A stretch of DNA of 64,000 nt. Origin: Deltaproteobacteria bacterium (GTDB lineage: Bacteria > Desulfobacterota > Desulfuromonadia > Geobacterales > JAJYBI01). Both the position numbers and the translations under genes were made by a program. Below the pieces are notes generated by a model. It worked only from the letters and a program-made list of their open reading frames with translations, had not been told where the DNA came from and made no database searches. Positions 52,325 through 63,393 of this stretch are shown piece by piece (positions within the stretch are counted from its first letter, which is position 1; every line of letters starts with the position of its first letter). The stretch spans positions 1-64,000 of the forward strand of contig JAJYBI010000003.1 in NCBI GenBank assembly GCA_021779095.1. The letters run 5' to 3'.

Positions 52325-53772
52325 CGGGCTGCTCCTTTCGGCGGGATGATATTGCTCCGCTCCAGTTCGGCCATGAGATCGAGACGCAGCGCGTTGAGGC
52401 TGCCGCTGATGGAGACCTTGTAGCGATGGGGGTTGATGAAACGCAGGCAGCCGGGGGGAAGGCGGTGGAGCTGGTCGGCGCACCGGTCGGCCATGGCGTC
52501 GAGTGAGGGGGATGTGGCGCAGCGTGAACCGTTCTGCATCACCGTATCCCGCAACTCCGCCAGCCGGGCGTCGGTCGGGATCTGCACGTGCCGCACGGGG
52601 TTGGCGGGGTCGTACACCGTATCCCCCGGACGCACGGTCTCGCCGTCGATGCAGATCACGTCCTGGATGAAGCTGCCGTCGGGAGACGTCGCCCGCAGGA
52701 GCCGCTTGCGCCCCGGCAGGGTCGCCTTTTCCAGTTCGCCGGTCAGTTTCATTCGCGGCCGGCCGCCCGATTCCACCAGCTTGTAGACCCCGCCCAGGGC
52801 GCCGCCCCCCTCGCCGGCGCAGACGGCGAGCTTGGTGCCGACGCCGTAGATGTCCACCCGGCTTCCTTCTTCGCGCATCGATTCGATGATCTCTTCGTCC
52901 AGTTCGTTGGAGGCGACGATCTTCGCGTCGGGGAAACCGGCGTCGTCCAGCATCTGTCGCGCAGTGCGGGAGAGGTAGGCCAGGTCGCCGGAATCGAGCC
53001 TGATCCCCGCCAGCTCGTGTCCTTTTTCCCGCAGCTCCCGTGCCACGGTGATGGCGTGGGGAACGCCGCTTGCCAGGGTATCGTAGGTATCCACCAGCAG
53101 GATGGTGGCGTCGGGAAAGACCTCGGCGTAGGCGCGGAAGGCGGAGAGTTCGTCGGGAAAGGCCATGATCCAGCTGTGGGCGTGGGTCCCCCGCACCTTC
53201 ATGCCGTGGACCATGCCGGCCAGCACGTTGCTCGTCTCCCGGACCCCCCCCACGCAGGCGGCCCGGGCGACGGTGAGCCCGCCGTCCGGCCCCTGGGCGC
53301 GGCGCAGTCCGAACTCAAGTATGGTGCCTCCTGCCGCCGCCGCGCGGAGGCGGGCCGCCTTGGTGGCGACGAGGGTCTGGAAGTTGATGATGGTGAGGAG
53401 CGCCGTCTCCACGAACTGGGCTTCCGCCAGGGTCCCCTCCACCGTCACGAGCGGCTCGTTGGCGAAGACGGCGGTCCCTTCCGGCGGGGCGGTCACCGTG
53501 CCGCGGAACCGGAAACCGGCGAGGTAGTCGATGAAGCGGGGACGGAAGATGCCGAGGCTTCGCAGGTACTGAAGCTCTTCGTTGTTGAACCGAAGGTTCT
53601 CCAGGTACTCCAGCGCCGGTTCCAGTCCGGCGAAGACGGCGTAGCCGCCGGCGAACGGGTTCTTGCGGAAGAAGAGGTCGAAGGTGGCCGACGTGTCCGC
53701 CATCCCTTCTTCCAGGTAGCCGGCCAGCATGGTCAGTTCGTACAGGTCGGTGAGCAGGGGGGAGTAGCGCAT
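52321..53772 (-). CDS. pncB: Nicotinate phosphoribosyltransferase
   Basis: The 483-residue enzyme makes nicotinate mononucleotide from nicotinate and PRPP, following PncA. It starts LLTDLYELTMLAGYLEEGM, the family beginning, and has the phosphoribosyl region GIRLDSGDLAYLSRTARQMLDDAGFPDAKIVASNELDE and DIYGVGTKLAVC. The C terminus is a beta domain with several Cys. The length fits. The ATG overlaps nothing upstream; enolase lies beyond a terminator. Confidence 0.94.
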   Translation of the reverse strand: MRYSPLLTDLYELTMLAGYLEEGMADTSATFDLFFRKNPFAGGYAVFAGLEPALEYLENLRFNNEELQYLRSLGIFRPRFIDYLAGFRFRGTVTAPPEGTAVFANEPLVTVEGTLAEAQFVETALLTIINFQTLVATKAARLRAAAAGGTILEFGLRRAQGPDGGLTVARAACVGGVRETSNVLAGMVHGMKVRGTHAHSWIMAFPDELSAFRAYAEVFPDATILLVDTYDTLASGVPHAITVARELREKGHELAGIRLDSGDLAYLSRTARQMLDDAGFPDAKIVASNELDEEIIESMREEGSRVDIYGVGTKLAVCAGEGGGALGGVYKLVESGGRPRMKLTGELEKATLPGRKRLLRATSPDGSFIQDVICIDGETVRPGDTVYDPANPVRHVQIPTDARLAELRDTVMQNGSRCATSPSLDAMADRCADQLHRLPPGCLRFINPHRYKVSISGSLNALRLDLMAELERSNIIPPKGAAR

Positions 53773-53802
53773 GTCGTTTTCCTCCGGTGCTTCCAGTATA
53801 GC

Positions 53803-53838
53803 AAATAAAAGAGGGGCCTGCGGTCGTGCAGGCCCCTC
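53803..53838 (-). terminator. Terminator of enolase
   Basis: On the minus strand GAGGGGCCTGC (53838-53828) pairs with GCAGGCCCCTC (53821-53811), and TTTTATTT follows. It lies before the pncB start. Confidence 0.85.
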
Positions 53839-53881
53839 CGTTGGGTACGGCGATGACGGGTGGCAATGCCCGTTATGTCTG

Positions 53882-55234
<1,353 letters not shown>

Positions 55235-55324
55235 CTATACCATATTTTCGATAATACGGAAACGATTTCGCGCAAATGCGTGCACGGTACCCGGCTGCGC
55301 GCGGGCCGGCCGGGCCGGTTTGGG

Positions 55325-55353
55325 TTGACACTGACCGGGGATAAGGATATATT
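55325..55353 (+). promoter_or_regulatory. Promoter of the pgpH-ybeY-dgkA operon
   Basis: TTGACA (55325-55330) and TATATT (55348-55353) are 17 bp apart. Because transcription should begin near 55360, the longer protein frame starting at 55280 can be excluded. Confidence 0.65.
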
Positions 55354-55414
55354 CACACTTTACGGCCTTACGCCGTACCACGCGCTCGAACACAGGAATT
55401 TTACACTGATTCAT

Positions 55415-57814
55415 ATGTCCACCTCCAGCGGTGACAAAGAGAAACGGGAACAGGGGTCGGTCCGGCTGCTGGCGGAACATTTTCAGTGCTCCCTGCTGGA
55501 GCGCCTGTCACGTGGCAGGTACCACCGGCGGAACAAATTCATCCTGCTCCTGCTGACGGCACTTTCCCTGACCATTCTCGTCGTCCCCAACCTGCAGTAC
55601 GTTTCCGGAACCTACAAAGAGGGTGAGATCGCCTCGACGGATGTCAGGGCTACCCGCGACTATCTGCTGGAAGACCGCGGTCTCACGGAGTCCAAGCGGC
55701 TCGAAGCGGAGAATGCCGTTCCTTACGTGTACAACCAGGTTGCGACCCCCGTTGACGACGTGGTCCGTGACCTGACGAAGATCCTGCGGATCGTGCACGA
55801 CATCGGCCTCGCCCCCGAGGCGCGTCGCAGCCTGCGTGACGCCTTGGCGGGGACGACCGGCTCCGATGTGTCCGACGCGGAACTGGAATCGCTGGGGAAG
55901 GTCCGTTCCGATCAGACGTTCCTCGCCGATGCCCGGAAAGTCCTAGGGCGGGTGTACAAGAACAGGGTCGTCAACGACAAGCGGCTTTTTACCTCTGACG
56001 TCGCCCATGGCATCGTGGCGGTGGACGGTCATACGGGGTTGCTCGTCGGCGCGCTGGACCCCGCGCTCCCTAGCACCGACATCGCCGAGGCGCGCCGGTC
56101 CGTGGCCGAGGGGCATGTGACGTCCGGTGTCGACCCCCGGGATCAGGCGGCGCTGCGGCTGCTCCTCCCCCGGATGATCAAACCGTCCCTGACCCTCAAC
56201 CGGGAGGCGACCGACGACCGCAAAAGGATGGCGGCGGACGCGGTACGGCCGGTGCTCTACCAGCTGAAACAGGGGGAGATGATCGTCAGGTCCGGCGAAC
56301 GGATATCGGCGGAACAGGCGGTCAAGCTGAACCGGATATTTGCGGGAAACAGCCTGAACAACCGGTTGTTCCTCGCCGCGGGGCTCCTCGGCCTCGTGTT
56401 CGTGCTGCTCTATTTCCCCTACCGGTTCGCCTGCAAGAACATCCGCAAGTTCAATCCGACGGAGAAGGATATCCTGTTCCTGTCGCTTTTGTCGCTGGGG
56501 CTCTTTACCGCGTTCCGTATGGGGATGGTGGTCGCCAGTGCCATGGGGGGGATCATCCCCTACATCCATGCCTCCGACTTTTACTATGCATTTCCGTTCG
56601 CCTTCGGGCCGATGCTCGTGCGGATCGTGCTCAACTCGGAGGTGTCGCTCGTTTACTGTGCCATCTGCGCCCCCCTCCTGGGAATCATGTTCGACAACAG
56701 CCTCCCGGTGGTCATCTACGGACTGATGGGGGGGATTGTCGGGGCCCACGGTGTCCGCCAGTGCAAGAACCGGGGCGCCCTCTATTCGGCGGGGCTGAAG
56801 GTGAGCGTGGTCAACGTGGCCTTGGCGCTGTCGTTCCAGATCCAGAACGACAGCCTCGTCTCCATCCAGACGGTCTACTGCGTCCTGTTCGCCTTCATCG
56901 GCGGGATGCTCAATGCCGCCTTCGTCACCGGGATCATCCCCCTCGTGGAGAACCTGTTCCGCTACACGACGGACATCAAGCTTTTGGAGCTGTCGAGCCT
57001 CAACTCCCCCATCCTGCGCGAACTGATGGTGCGTGCCCCCGGCACTTACCACCACAGCATTCTCGTCGGCAATCTGGTGGAGGCGGCGGCGGAGGCGATC
57101 AGCGCCAACCCGATGCTGGCGCGGGTGGCGGCCTATTACCACGACGTGGGAAAGACGAGCAAGCCCCAGTATTTCATCGAGAACATCGGCACCGGCGAGA
57201 ATCGGCACGACAAGCTCTCTCCCAACATGAGCGCCCTGATCCTCATCTCCCATGTGAAAGAGGGGGTCGAGCTGGCAAAGGAGCACCGGCTCGGGATGGC
57301 GCTGATCGACCTCATCCGCCAGTCCCACGGTACTGCGCTCATCACCTATTTTTATGACAAGGCGCGCAAGCAGGCGGCGGCGGAGGGAAAGACCGTGGAC
57401 GAGCAGGAGTTCCGGTATCCCGGGCCGAAACCCCAGACGCGCGAGGCGGGGCTCGTCATGCTGGCGGACAGCGTGGAGGCCGCCTCCCGGACCCTGACCG
57501 ACCCGACGCCGGCCCGCATTCAGGGACTCGTGCAGCGGATCATCAACAACATCTTCATCGACGGCCAGCTGGACGAGTGCGAGCTGACCCTCAAGAACCT
57601 GCACGAGATCGCCAAGAGCTTCAACCGGGTCCTGGCGGGGATCTACCATCATCGCATCAATTACCCGACGCCTGCGTTCAAGGAAAAGGCTCCGGGAGGA
57701 AGGACTACCGTTGAAGATTTCGCTGCAGAACCGCCAGAAACGTCTGAAGGTGGACACGAAGAGGGTAAAAAGGGTGGCGGAGACGATCTTAAGCGCCTTG
57801 GGATATCACGATAG
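55415..57814 (+). CDS. pgpH: 7TM-7TMR-HD phosphohydrolase PgpH family
   Basis: The 799-residue membrane protein resembles PgpH, a cyclic di-AMP phosphodiesterase. A first helix (about 44-65) is followed by a large extracytoplasmic domain (about 70-310), then seven helices (about 320-510). The cytoplasmic HD domain has YHHSILVGNLVEAAAEAI and AYYHDVGKTSKPQYF. The ATG at 55415 follows a long leader, with AGGA rather far upstream, so the ribosome site is weak. The C terminus overlaps ybeY by 104 nt. Whether this species makes cyclic di-AMP cannot be seen here. Confidence 0.9.
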   Translation: MSTSSGDKEKREQGSVRLLAEHFQCSLLERLSRGRYHRRNKFILLLLTALSLTILVVPNLQYVSGTYKEGEIASTDVRATRDYLLEDRGLTESKRLEAENAVPYVYNQVATPVDDVVRDLTKILRIVHDIGLAPEARRSLRDALAGTTGSDVSDAELESLGKVRSDQTFLADARKVLGRVYKNRVVNDKRLFTSDVAHGIVAVDGHTGLLVGALDPALPSTDIAEARRSVAEGHVTSGVDPRDQAALRLLLPRMIKPSLTLNREATDDRKRMAADAVRPVLYQLKQGEMIVRSGERISAEQAVKLNRIFAGNSLNNRLFLAAGLLGLVFVLLYFPYRFACKNIRKFNPTEKDILFLSLLSLGLFTAFRMGMVVASAMGGIIPYIHASDFYYAFPFAFGPMLVRIVLNSEVSLVYCAICAPLLGIMFDNSLPVVIYGLMGGIVGAHGVRQCKNRGALYSAGLKVSVVNVALALSFQIQNDSLVSIQTVYCVLFAFIGGMLNAAFVTGIIPLVENLFRYTTDIKLLELSSLNSPILRELMVRAPGTYHHSILVGNLVEAAAEAISANPMLARVAAYYHDVGKTSKPQYFIENIGTGENRHDKLSPNMSALILISHVKEGVELAKEHRLGMALIDLIRQSHGTALITYFYDKARKQAAAEGKTVDEQEFRYPGPKPQTREAGLVMLADSVEAASRTLTDPTPARIQGLVQRIINNIFIDGQLDECELTLKNLHEIAKSFNRVLAGIYHHRINYPTPAFKEKAPGGRTTVEDFAAEPPETSEGGHEEGKKGGGDDLKRLGISR

Positions 57815-58163
57815 CGAGCTGTCCGTCGCCATCGTGGGTGACCGTAGCATCCGCCGCATCAACCGGGAATACCTGGGCAAGGACCGTCCCACCAATGTCA
57901 TCTCCTTTTCCATGCGCGAGGGTGAGTTCGGTGATCTGCCGTCGCCGCTTCTGGGGGATGTGGTCATCTCGGCGGATACCGCCGCCCGCGAGGCGGAAGA
58001 GGGGGGAATGTCGTTTCATGCCCGGCTCGGTTTTCTCCTCCTGCACGGCATTCTGCACCTGACCGGCTACGATCACGAGCGGAGCGGCGAGGCGGAGGCC
58101 CGCCGGATGGGGCGCAAGGAACGCGAACTGTTCCGGCTGCTGGAGCGGGAATGCCTCGTGTAG
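57711..58163 (+). CDS. ybeY: Endoribonuclease YbeY
   Basis: The 150-residue metalloprotein works in 16S rRNA 3' maturation and ribosome quality control. The zinc site HGILHLTGYDH (His112, His116, His122) is intact, and NREYLGKDRPTNVISFSM is the other hallmark. The start is TTG at 57711 with GGGAGGAAGG upstream, so the gene overlaps pgpH by 104 nt in another frame. The C-terminal codons overlap the next gene by 13 nt. All three are thus tightly linked. Confidence 0.93.
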   Translation: MKISLQNRQKRLKVDTKRVKRVAETILSALGYHDSELSVAIVGDRSIRRINREYLGKDRPTNVISFSMREGEFGDLPSPLLGDVVISADTAAREAEEGGMSFHARLGFLLLHGILHLTGYDHERSGEAEARRMGRKERELFRLLERECLV

Positions 58164-58912
58164 AGGATGACCGTTCCCCCCATGGTGCATCGTCGGGGCG
58201 GTCGGTGAAACCGACCCGCTTCATCGATTCGGTCAACTGCGCCATCGAGGGGGTGCTGTACGCGGCGCGGACCCAGAAGCATATGCGGCGGCACTTCATG
58301 GCGGCGATGGTGCTCTTGCTCGTCATGCTGTTCCTGCACGTGACGCCGCTGGAGTTCACCCTGCTCACCCTGTCGATCTGTTTCGTGCTCTTTGCCGAAC
58401 TGTTGAATACCGCCGTGGAGACGGTAGTGGACATGGTGACGACCGATTATCATCCACAGGCGAAGATCGCCAAGGATGTGGCTGCCGGGTCGGTGCTGGT
58501 GGCGGCGTTCAGCGCTGCCGTCATGGGGTACCTGCTGCTGTCCAAGTACATCCTCCCCGTCTATCGGAAGGGGTTGAACATGATCGGAATGCCGGGGGAA
58601 ATGGGTGCCGTGGTGGCCCTCCTGATGGTGGTTGTCGCAGTGGTCATCCTGAAGGCGGCATCCGGCAGGGGGACCCCGCTGGAGGGAGGGCTCCCCAGCG
58701 GCCATGCCGCCGTGGCATTTTCCATTGCCACCATCGTTTCGCTCAACACCCAGGATCCCATCACCTCGATCCTGGCGATCTCGCTGGCCGTGATGGTGAG
58801 CCATTCCCGGCTGCTGCTCAATATCCACACCCTGCGCGAGGTGATGCTCGGCGCAGTCACCGGGACCGCCATAACCGTGGCGGTCCTGCTGCTGTTCCGG
58901 TATTTCGGATAG
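58151..58912 (+). CDS. dgkA: Diacylglycerol kinase fused to a PAP2-like phosphatase
   Basis: The 253-residue membrane protein has an N-terminal DgkA-type kinase (residues about 20-125, with CFVLFAELLNTAVETVVDMV) and a C-terminal PAP2-like half. The latter has LEGGLPSGHAAVAFSIATI and SHSRLLLNIHTLRE, matching PSGH and SR-X5-H. In the last motif HxxxD is HTLRE, with Glu for Asp. The kinase should phosphorylate diacylglycerol or undecaprenol, the phosphatase half might act on the product. The fusion is seen in several bacteria. Confidence 0.88.
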   Translation: MPRVEDDRSPHGASSGRSVKPTRFIDSVNCAIEGVLYAARTQKHMRRHFMAAMVLLLVMLFLHVTPLEFTLLTLSICFVLFAELLNTAVETVVDMVTTDYHPQAKIAKDVAAGSVLVAAFSAAVMGYLLLSKYILPVYRKGLNMIGMPGEMGAVVALLMVVVAVVILKAASGRGTPLEGGLPSGHAAVAFSIATIVSLNTQDPITSILAISLAVMVSHSRLLLNIHTLREVMLGAVTGTAITVAVLLLFRYFG

Positions 58913-58976
58913 CGGGGCATCATGATGGCCGCCTTTTGCTGCGGCCACTATCTGGTTCTGAGGAGGAACTGCATCT

Positions 58977-59831
58977 TTGGACGAAGGTTCTGGTAGAAAG
59001 AGGCCCGGCCTGTTAGAATCGGTGATTCGGCTGGTGTCCGGGCGCAAGAGGATAACCGAGGAAGAGATCCAGGAGATCATGGACGCCGGCGAGGAGGAGG
59101 GGCTCATCAACGAGGATGAGAACGAGATGATCCGTTCCATCCTGGAGATGCGCGACACCGTGGTCCGGGAGATCATGGTCCCCCGCACCGACATGGCATG
59201 CATCAGCGTCGAGGCGGGGGTGCGAAGCGCACTCAGCGCGATCATCTCCTGCGGACATTCGCGGATACCGGTGTACGAGGGGACCGTGGACAACATCGTG
59301 GGGTTGGTCTACGCCAAGGATCTGCTGAAATACTGGGGGATGGACGAGGCTGCCATCGCGCTCAAACGGATCATGCGGGTCCCGTACTTCATCCCCGAAA
59401 CCAAGAGTCTGGAGGAACTACTCCAGGAGTTCAAGCAGAAACGGGTGCATATCGCCATCGTCATCGACGAGTACGGCGGCACCTCGGGACTCGTCACCAT
59501 CGAGGACCTGCTGGAGCAGATCGTCGGCGACATTCAGGATGAATACGACCTGGAAGAGGAGTGGCTGGTGGAGGAACCGGACGGCGGGGTGATGGTGGAC
59601 GCCCGGTTGCCGGTGGAAGAACTGGAGGAGCATTTCGGAATGGAGATCGAGCGGGAAAAATTTGACACCGTTGGCGGGTTGATATTCCATCTGACCGGCC
59701 GTATCCCCGCCAAGGACGAGGTGGTGACGTGCGGGCCGCTCCGGATGACCATACTGGGTGGAGATGCCCGTCGGATCTCCAAGGTGCGGATTGAAAAAAC
59801 GGCCGAGACGGTTGGGGAGGCGGGAGCGTAG
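58977..59831 (+). CDS. corC: CBS/CorC-domain protein (CorC/YbeX, hemolysin-C family)
   Basis: The 284-residue soluble protein has an acidic N-terminal helix region, two CBS domains (about 60-185, with [18 protein letters not shown] and [29 protein letters not shown]) and a C-terminal CorC_HlyC domain (about 205-280, [15 protein letters not shown]). E. coli YbeX/CorC is linked to magnesium efflux and ribosome health. The start is TTG at 58977 after GAGGAGG. It is followed by lnt, whose GTG overlaps the stop by 1 nt. The order ybeY..corC-lnt is widely conserved. Confidence 0.93.
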   Translation: MDEGSGRKRPGLLESVIRLVSGRKRITEEEIQEIMDAGEEEGLINEDENEMIRSILEMRDTVVREIMVPRTDMACISVEAGVRSALSAIISCGHSRIPVYEGTVDNIVGLVYAKDLLKYWGMDEAAIALKRIMRVPYFIPETKSLEELLQEFKQKRVHIAIVIDEYGGTSGLVTIEDLLEQIVGDIQDEYDLEEEWLVEEPDGGVMVDARLPVEELEEHFGMEIEREKFDTVGGLIFHLTGRIPAKDEVVTCGPLRMTILGGDARRISKVRIEKTAETVGEAGA

Positions 59832-61393
59832 TGGACTACCGTCGCTTCGGAATGCCCGATTTCAATGCCGTTCCCCGTTCCGCGCTGCTGTTCGCCGTCC
59901 TGTCCGGGGGAATGCTGGCCCTGTCGTTCCCCAAGCCGGAGCTCTGGCCGCTGGCCTGGATCGCCTTTCTGCCGCTTCTGATCGCCATCGGCCGGAAGAG
60001 CCCCCGGCAGGCGGGGGTGCTCGGCTTCCTCACCGGGATGGTGGCGAACGCCGGGATACTTTACTGGCTCAACATCGTCATGGTCAGCTACGGTCACCTC
60101 CCGGTGGCGGTCAGCGTCTGCCTGTACCTGCTCCTCACCGCCTACCTGTCGCTGTACCCGGCGGCGGTCGCCTGGGGGATGCGCCGGGGAGAACTTCTGG
60201 GAATCTCGCCCCTCTTGACGTTCCCGGTGCTCTGGACCGGGCTTGAGTACCTGCGGTCGTTCGCCCTCACCGGTTTCCCCTGGGCGAGCCTCGGCTACTC
60301 CCAGTACCGGCTGCTGCCGCTGATCCAGGTTGCCGACCTGACCGGGGTCTACGGCGTAAGTTTCCTCATCGCCTTCGCCAACGTACTGCTGTACCGGCTT
60401 CTCAGGTCCTTTATCGGCACCCATCCCTGCCCCCGGCCGGTGGCGGGGCTGCTGGTCCTGGTGCTGCTTCTGGGGGGGACGCTCTGGTACGGTGCGTCCC
60501 GCCTCAAGGTCGTTCCTTCGGGAGCCCCGGTGAAGGTGGCGTTGATCCAGGGGGATATCCCCCAGGATGTCAAGTGGGACCCGGCGTTCCAGGAGGCGAC
60601 GGTCTCCATCTACGAACGGCTGACCCGCCGGGCGATGCAGGAAAAGCCCGACCTCGTCGTCTGGCCGGAGAGTGCCGCGCCGTTCTACTTCCAGGACGAG
60701 TACGCCTACGCCCAGCGGGTGATCAACCTGGTGAAGGGGACGGGGAGCTACCTCCTGTTCGGCAGCCCGGCGTACGAGCAGGTGGGGGACCGGGTCCACT
60801 ACCTGAACAGCGCGTTTCTCGTGGGGCCGGACGGCAGTGTCCTCGGCCGGAGTGACAAGATGCACCTCGTGCCGTTCGGCGAGTACGTGCCGCTCTCCGG
60901 CATGCTCCCCTTCGTGCACAAGCTTGTGGCGGGGATCGGCGACTTCTCGCCGGCCCAGCGCCTCACACCGCTGGAAACGAACCGGGGCAAGCTGGGGGTG
61001 CTGATCTGCTACGAGGGGATCTTTCCGGAGCTGTCCCGCAGGTATGTGTTGGCCGGCAGTCAGATTCTGGTGAACATTTCCAACGATGCGTGGTACAAGA
61101 GATCATCCGCCCCCTACCAGGACTTTTCCATGACGGTGTTCAGGGCGGTGGAAAACCGGGTACCGCTGGTGCGGGCCACCAACACCGGCATCTCGGCGAT
61201 CATCGACAGCCGCGGCCGGATGCACGGCACCACTCCGCTGTTCGAGGAGGCGGTGCTCGAAGGTTCGATCGTGCCGGGGAGCGAGCAGACCTTCTACACG
61301 CGCCACGGCGACCTGTTCGCCGGGCTCTGCCTCGCCCTGACCGCCATCCTGGCGCTTGCGGGGTTCGTGAAGCGGATTGATCAAGACCGATAA
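59831..61393 (+). CDS. lnt: Apolipoprotein N-acyltransferase
   Basis: The 520-residue inner-membrane enzyme adds the third acyl chain to lipoproteins. About six to seven N-terminal helices precede a periplasmic nitrilase-like domain. Its catalytic triad is complete: Glu280 (VWPESAAP), Lys343 ([12 protein letters not shown]) and Cys393 ([11 protein letters not shown]). A final helix anchors the C terminus. The GTG start overlaps corC by 1 nt. The length is typical. Confidence 0.94.
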   Translation: MDYRRFGMPDFNAVPRSALLFAVLSGGMLALSFPKPELWPLAWIAFLPLLIAIGRKSPRQAGVLGFLTGMVANAGILYWLNIVMVSYGHLPVAVSVCLYLLLTAYLSLYPAAVAWGMRRGELLGISPLLTFPVLWTGLEYLRSFALTGFPWASLGYSQYRLLPLIQVADLTGVYGVSFLIAFANVLLYRLLRSFIGTHPCPRPVAGLLVLVLLLGGTLWYGASRLKVVPSGAPVKVALIQGDIPQDVKWDPAFQEATVSIYERLTRRAMQEKPDLVVWPESAAPFYFQDEYAYAQRVINLVKGTGSYLLFGSPAYEQVGDRVHYLNSAFLVGPDGSVLGRSDKMHLVPFGEYVPLSGMLPFVHKLVAGIGDFSPAQRLTPLETNRGKLGVLICYEGIFPELSRRYVLAGSQILVNISNDAWYKRSSAPYQDFSMTVFRAVENRVPLVRATNTGISAIIDSRGRMHGTTPLFEEAVLEGSIVPGSEQTFYTRHGDLFAGLCLALTAILALAGFVKRIDQDR

Positions 61394-61404
61394 AGGAGTC
61401 ACAG

Positions 61405-62524
61405 ATGTTCAGAGAAGAAGTAGCCAGACTGGAAGCCCTCGCCGTACGGATCGCCAAGCTTCGGGGGTCTCTTTGACATAGACCGCAAACGGGAGGATAT
61501 CCAGGAGCTGGAGGCAAGAATCGCCGCCCCCGGTTTCTGGGACAACAACGACACGGCACAGAAGGTCCTGAAGGAACGGACCGCCATGGAGAAGGCGGTC
61601 TCCGGCTGGGATCGTCTGCGGCGGCTCGCGGACGACGTCCGGGTGCTCATCGAGCTGGGGGAGGAGGCGGAGGACGGGGACGCCCTGGCCGAGGCGCGGG
61701 AGACGAACGACGAGCTGGAGAAGGGGGTCGAGGCCGCCGAGTTCCAGAAGATGCTGTCCGGGCCCCACGACAGGAGTTCGTGCTTCTTCTCCATCAACGC
61801 CGGCGCCGGCGGCACCGAGTCCCAGGACTGGGCCGAGATGCTGCTGAGGATGTACCTGCGCTACTGCGAGCGCAAGGGGTGGAAGACGGAGATCACCGAC
61901 TACCAGGCCGGCGAGGAGGCCGGGGTCAAGGGGGTCACTTTCGCCGTCACCGGCGAGTACGCCTACGGCTACCTCAAGGCGGAGGCGGGAATCCACCGGC
62001 TGGTGCGCATCTCCCCGTTCGACTCCAACGCCCGGCGGCACACCTCGTTTGCGTCGGCCTTCGTCTTTCCCGAGATCGAGGAGGAGGAGATCGACATCAA
62101 GATCGCCGAGTCCGACCTGCGGGTGGATACCTACCGCTCCAGCGGCGCCGGCGGCCAGCACGTCAACACCACCGACTCGGCGATCCGGATCACCCACCTC
62201 CCCACCGGGATCGTGGTCGCCTGCCAGAGCGAGCGGAGCCAGCATTCCAACCGGGCGACCGCCATGAAGGTGCTGCGGGCCAAGCTGTACGAGAGGGAGA
62301 TGCAGGAACGGGAGGCCCAGGCGGCGGATATCGCCGGGGAGAAGAAGGAGATCGGCTGGGGAAGCCAGATCCGTTCCTACGTGCTGCACCCCTACAAGAT
62401 GGTGAAGGACCTGCGCACCGGCGTGGAGACCGGCAACCCCGACGCGGTTTTGGACGGCGACCTGGAGGAGTTCGTCGTCGCCTGGCTCATGGGGGTCCGT
62501 CGGGATGTGAAGGAGGTTGAGTGA
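61405..62524 (+). CDS. prfB: Peptide chain release factor 2 with programmed +1 frameshift
   Basis: RF2 ends translation at UGA and UAA. The coding sequence is joined from 61405-61473 and 61475-62524: 23 codons reach CTT-TGA, and reading resumes one base later with GAC (Asp). The purine-rich GGGGG at 61463-61467, 3 nt before CTT, acts as the internal ribosome-binding stimulator. The total is 372 residues. The stop-recognition SPF is in ISPFDSNARR and the catalytic GGQ in SSGAGGQHVNTTDSA. The start follows AAAGGAG 11 nt after lnt. Confidence 0.96.
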
Positions 62525-63366
62525 TGGTCAGTCGTTCGATCGTCTACCTGCTCATCCTTGCCGTGCTCCTCCTGGAGGCGGCTGTCGGCTGTGCGACACA
62601 GGTCGGGGCGTACCGGGGGGTCACACCCCTCGGCTACTCCATCCAGGTGGGGGCCTTTTCCGATGTCCGGAATGCGGAGCGCCTCACCATGAAGCTCCAG
62701 CGCAAGGGGATCGACGCGTTCTATTTCAAAAAGGACAACGGCCTCTACGCGGTCCGGTTCGGCGACCACCCCACCGCCGACGCGGCACGGCGGGAAGCGC
62801 ACCGGCTGGTCAGGGACCATTTAATCGGCGCCTATTTCATCGCCGAGCCCCGCCGGGTGGCCCGGCATGTTTCGGAGCCGTCATGGCACCGGGAGCCCGA
62901 TGCCTCACTGCGCAGGCTGCCTCCCACACCGCCGCCGCTTCCGCGGCAGCAGGCGCCGGCCCCCGTACACGAGGCGAGAACGTCGCACGCCGACGACATG
63001 GGGTCCATCGCCGCACGCACCGCCGAGCGGTTCGTGGGGATACCCTACCGGTGGGGCGGCGATACGGTGGTGGACGGGATGGACTGCAGCGGCTTCGTCC
63101 GGGCCGTCTACAACCTGTGCGGCGTGAATATCCCCCGCACCTCCCGCGAGCAGTACCAGACGGGCGAGCCGGTGGGGCGCGACGAGCTGCGCGACGGCGA
63201 TCTGGTCTTCTTCGGCGATTCCGCCGACTCCATCCATCACGTGGGGATCTACGTGGGGAACGGCCGGTTCGTCCATGCCCCCAAGCGGGGCGACGACATC
63301 AAGATATCCAGCCTTGCCGAGGCGTATTACGCGCGTGAGTTCGTCGGGGCGAAACGGTATTTCTAG
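62524..63366 (+). CDS. NlpC/P60 lipoprotein with SPOR-like domain
   Basis: The 280-residue protein has a lipoprotein signal with lipobox AAVGC (about 18-22), a SPOR-like domain (about 38-105, YSIQVGAFSDVRNAERLTMKLQRKG), and a Pro-rich linker. The NlpC/P60 domain (about 155-280) has its Cys in GMDCSGFVRAVY and His in HHVGIYVGNG. It should cut cell-wall peptides and bind peptidoglycan. The ATG overlaps the prfB stop by 1 nt (TGATG) and AAGGAGG is 7 nt upstream. Confidence 0.92.
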   Translation: MVSRSIVYLLILAVLLLEAAVGCATQVGAYRGVTPLGYSIQVGAFSDVRNAERLTMKLQRKGIDAFYFKKDNGLYAVRFGDHPTADAARREAHRLVRDHLIGAYFIAEPRRVARHVSEPSWHREPDASLRRLPPTPPPLPRQQAPAPVHEARTSHADDMGSIAARTAERFVGIPYRWGGDTVVDGMDCSGFVRAVYNLCGVNIPRTSREQYQTGEPVGRDELRDGDLVFFGDSADSIHHVGIYVGNGRFVHAPKRGDDIKISSLAEAYYAREFVGAKRYF

Positions 63367-63393
63367 ACATTTTTTCGTAACACGAGGTGTTTT

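Noticed and set aside
55280..55414. Longer N terminus for PgpH
   Set aside because: The clear promoter at 55325-55353 lies inside it, so it is not in the transcript.
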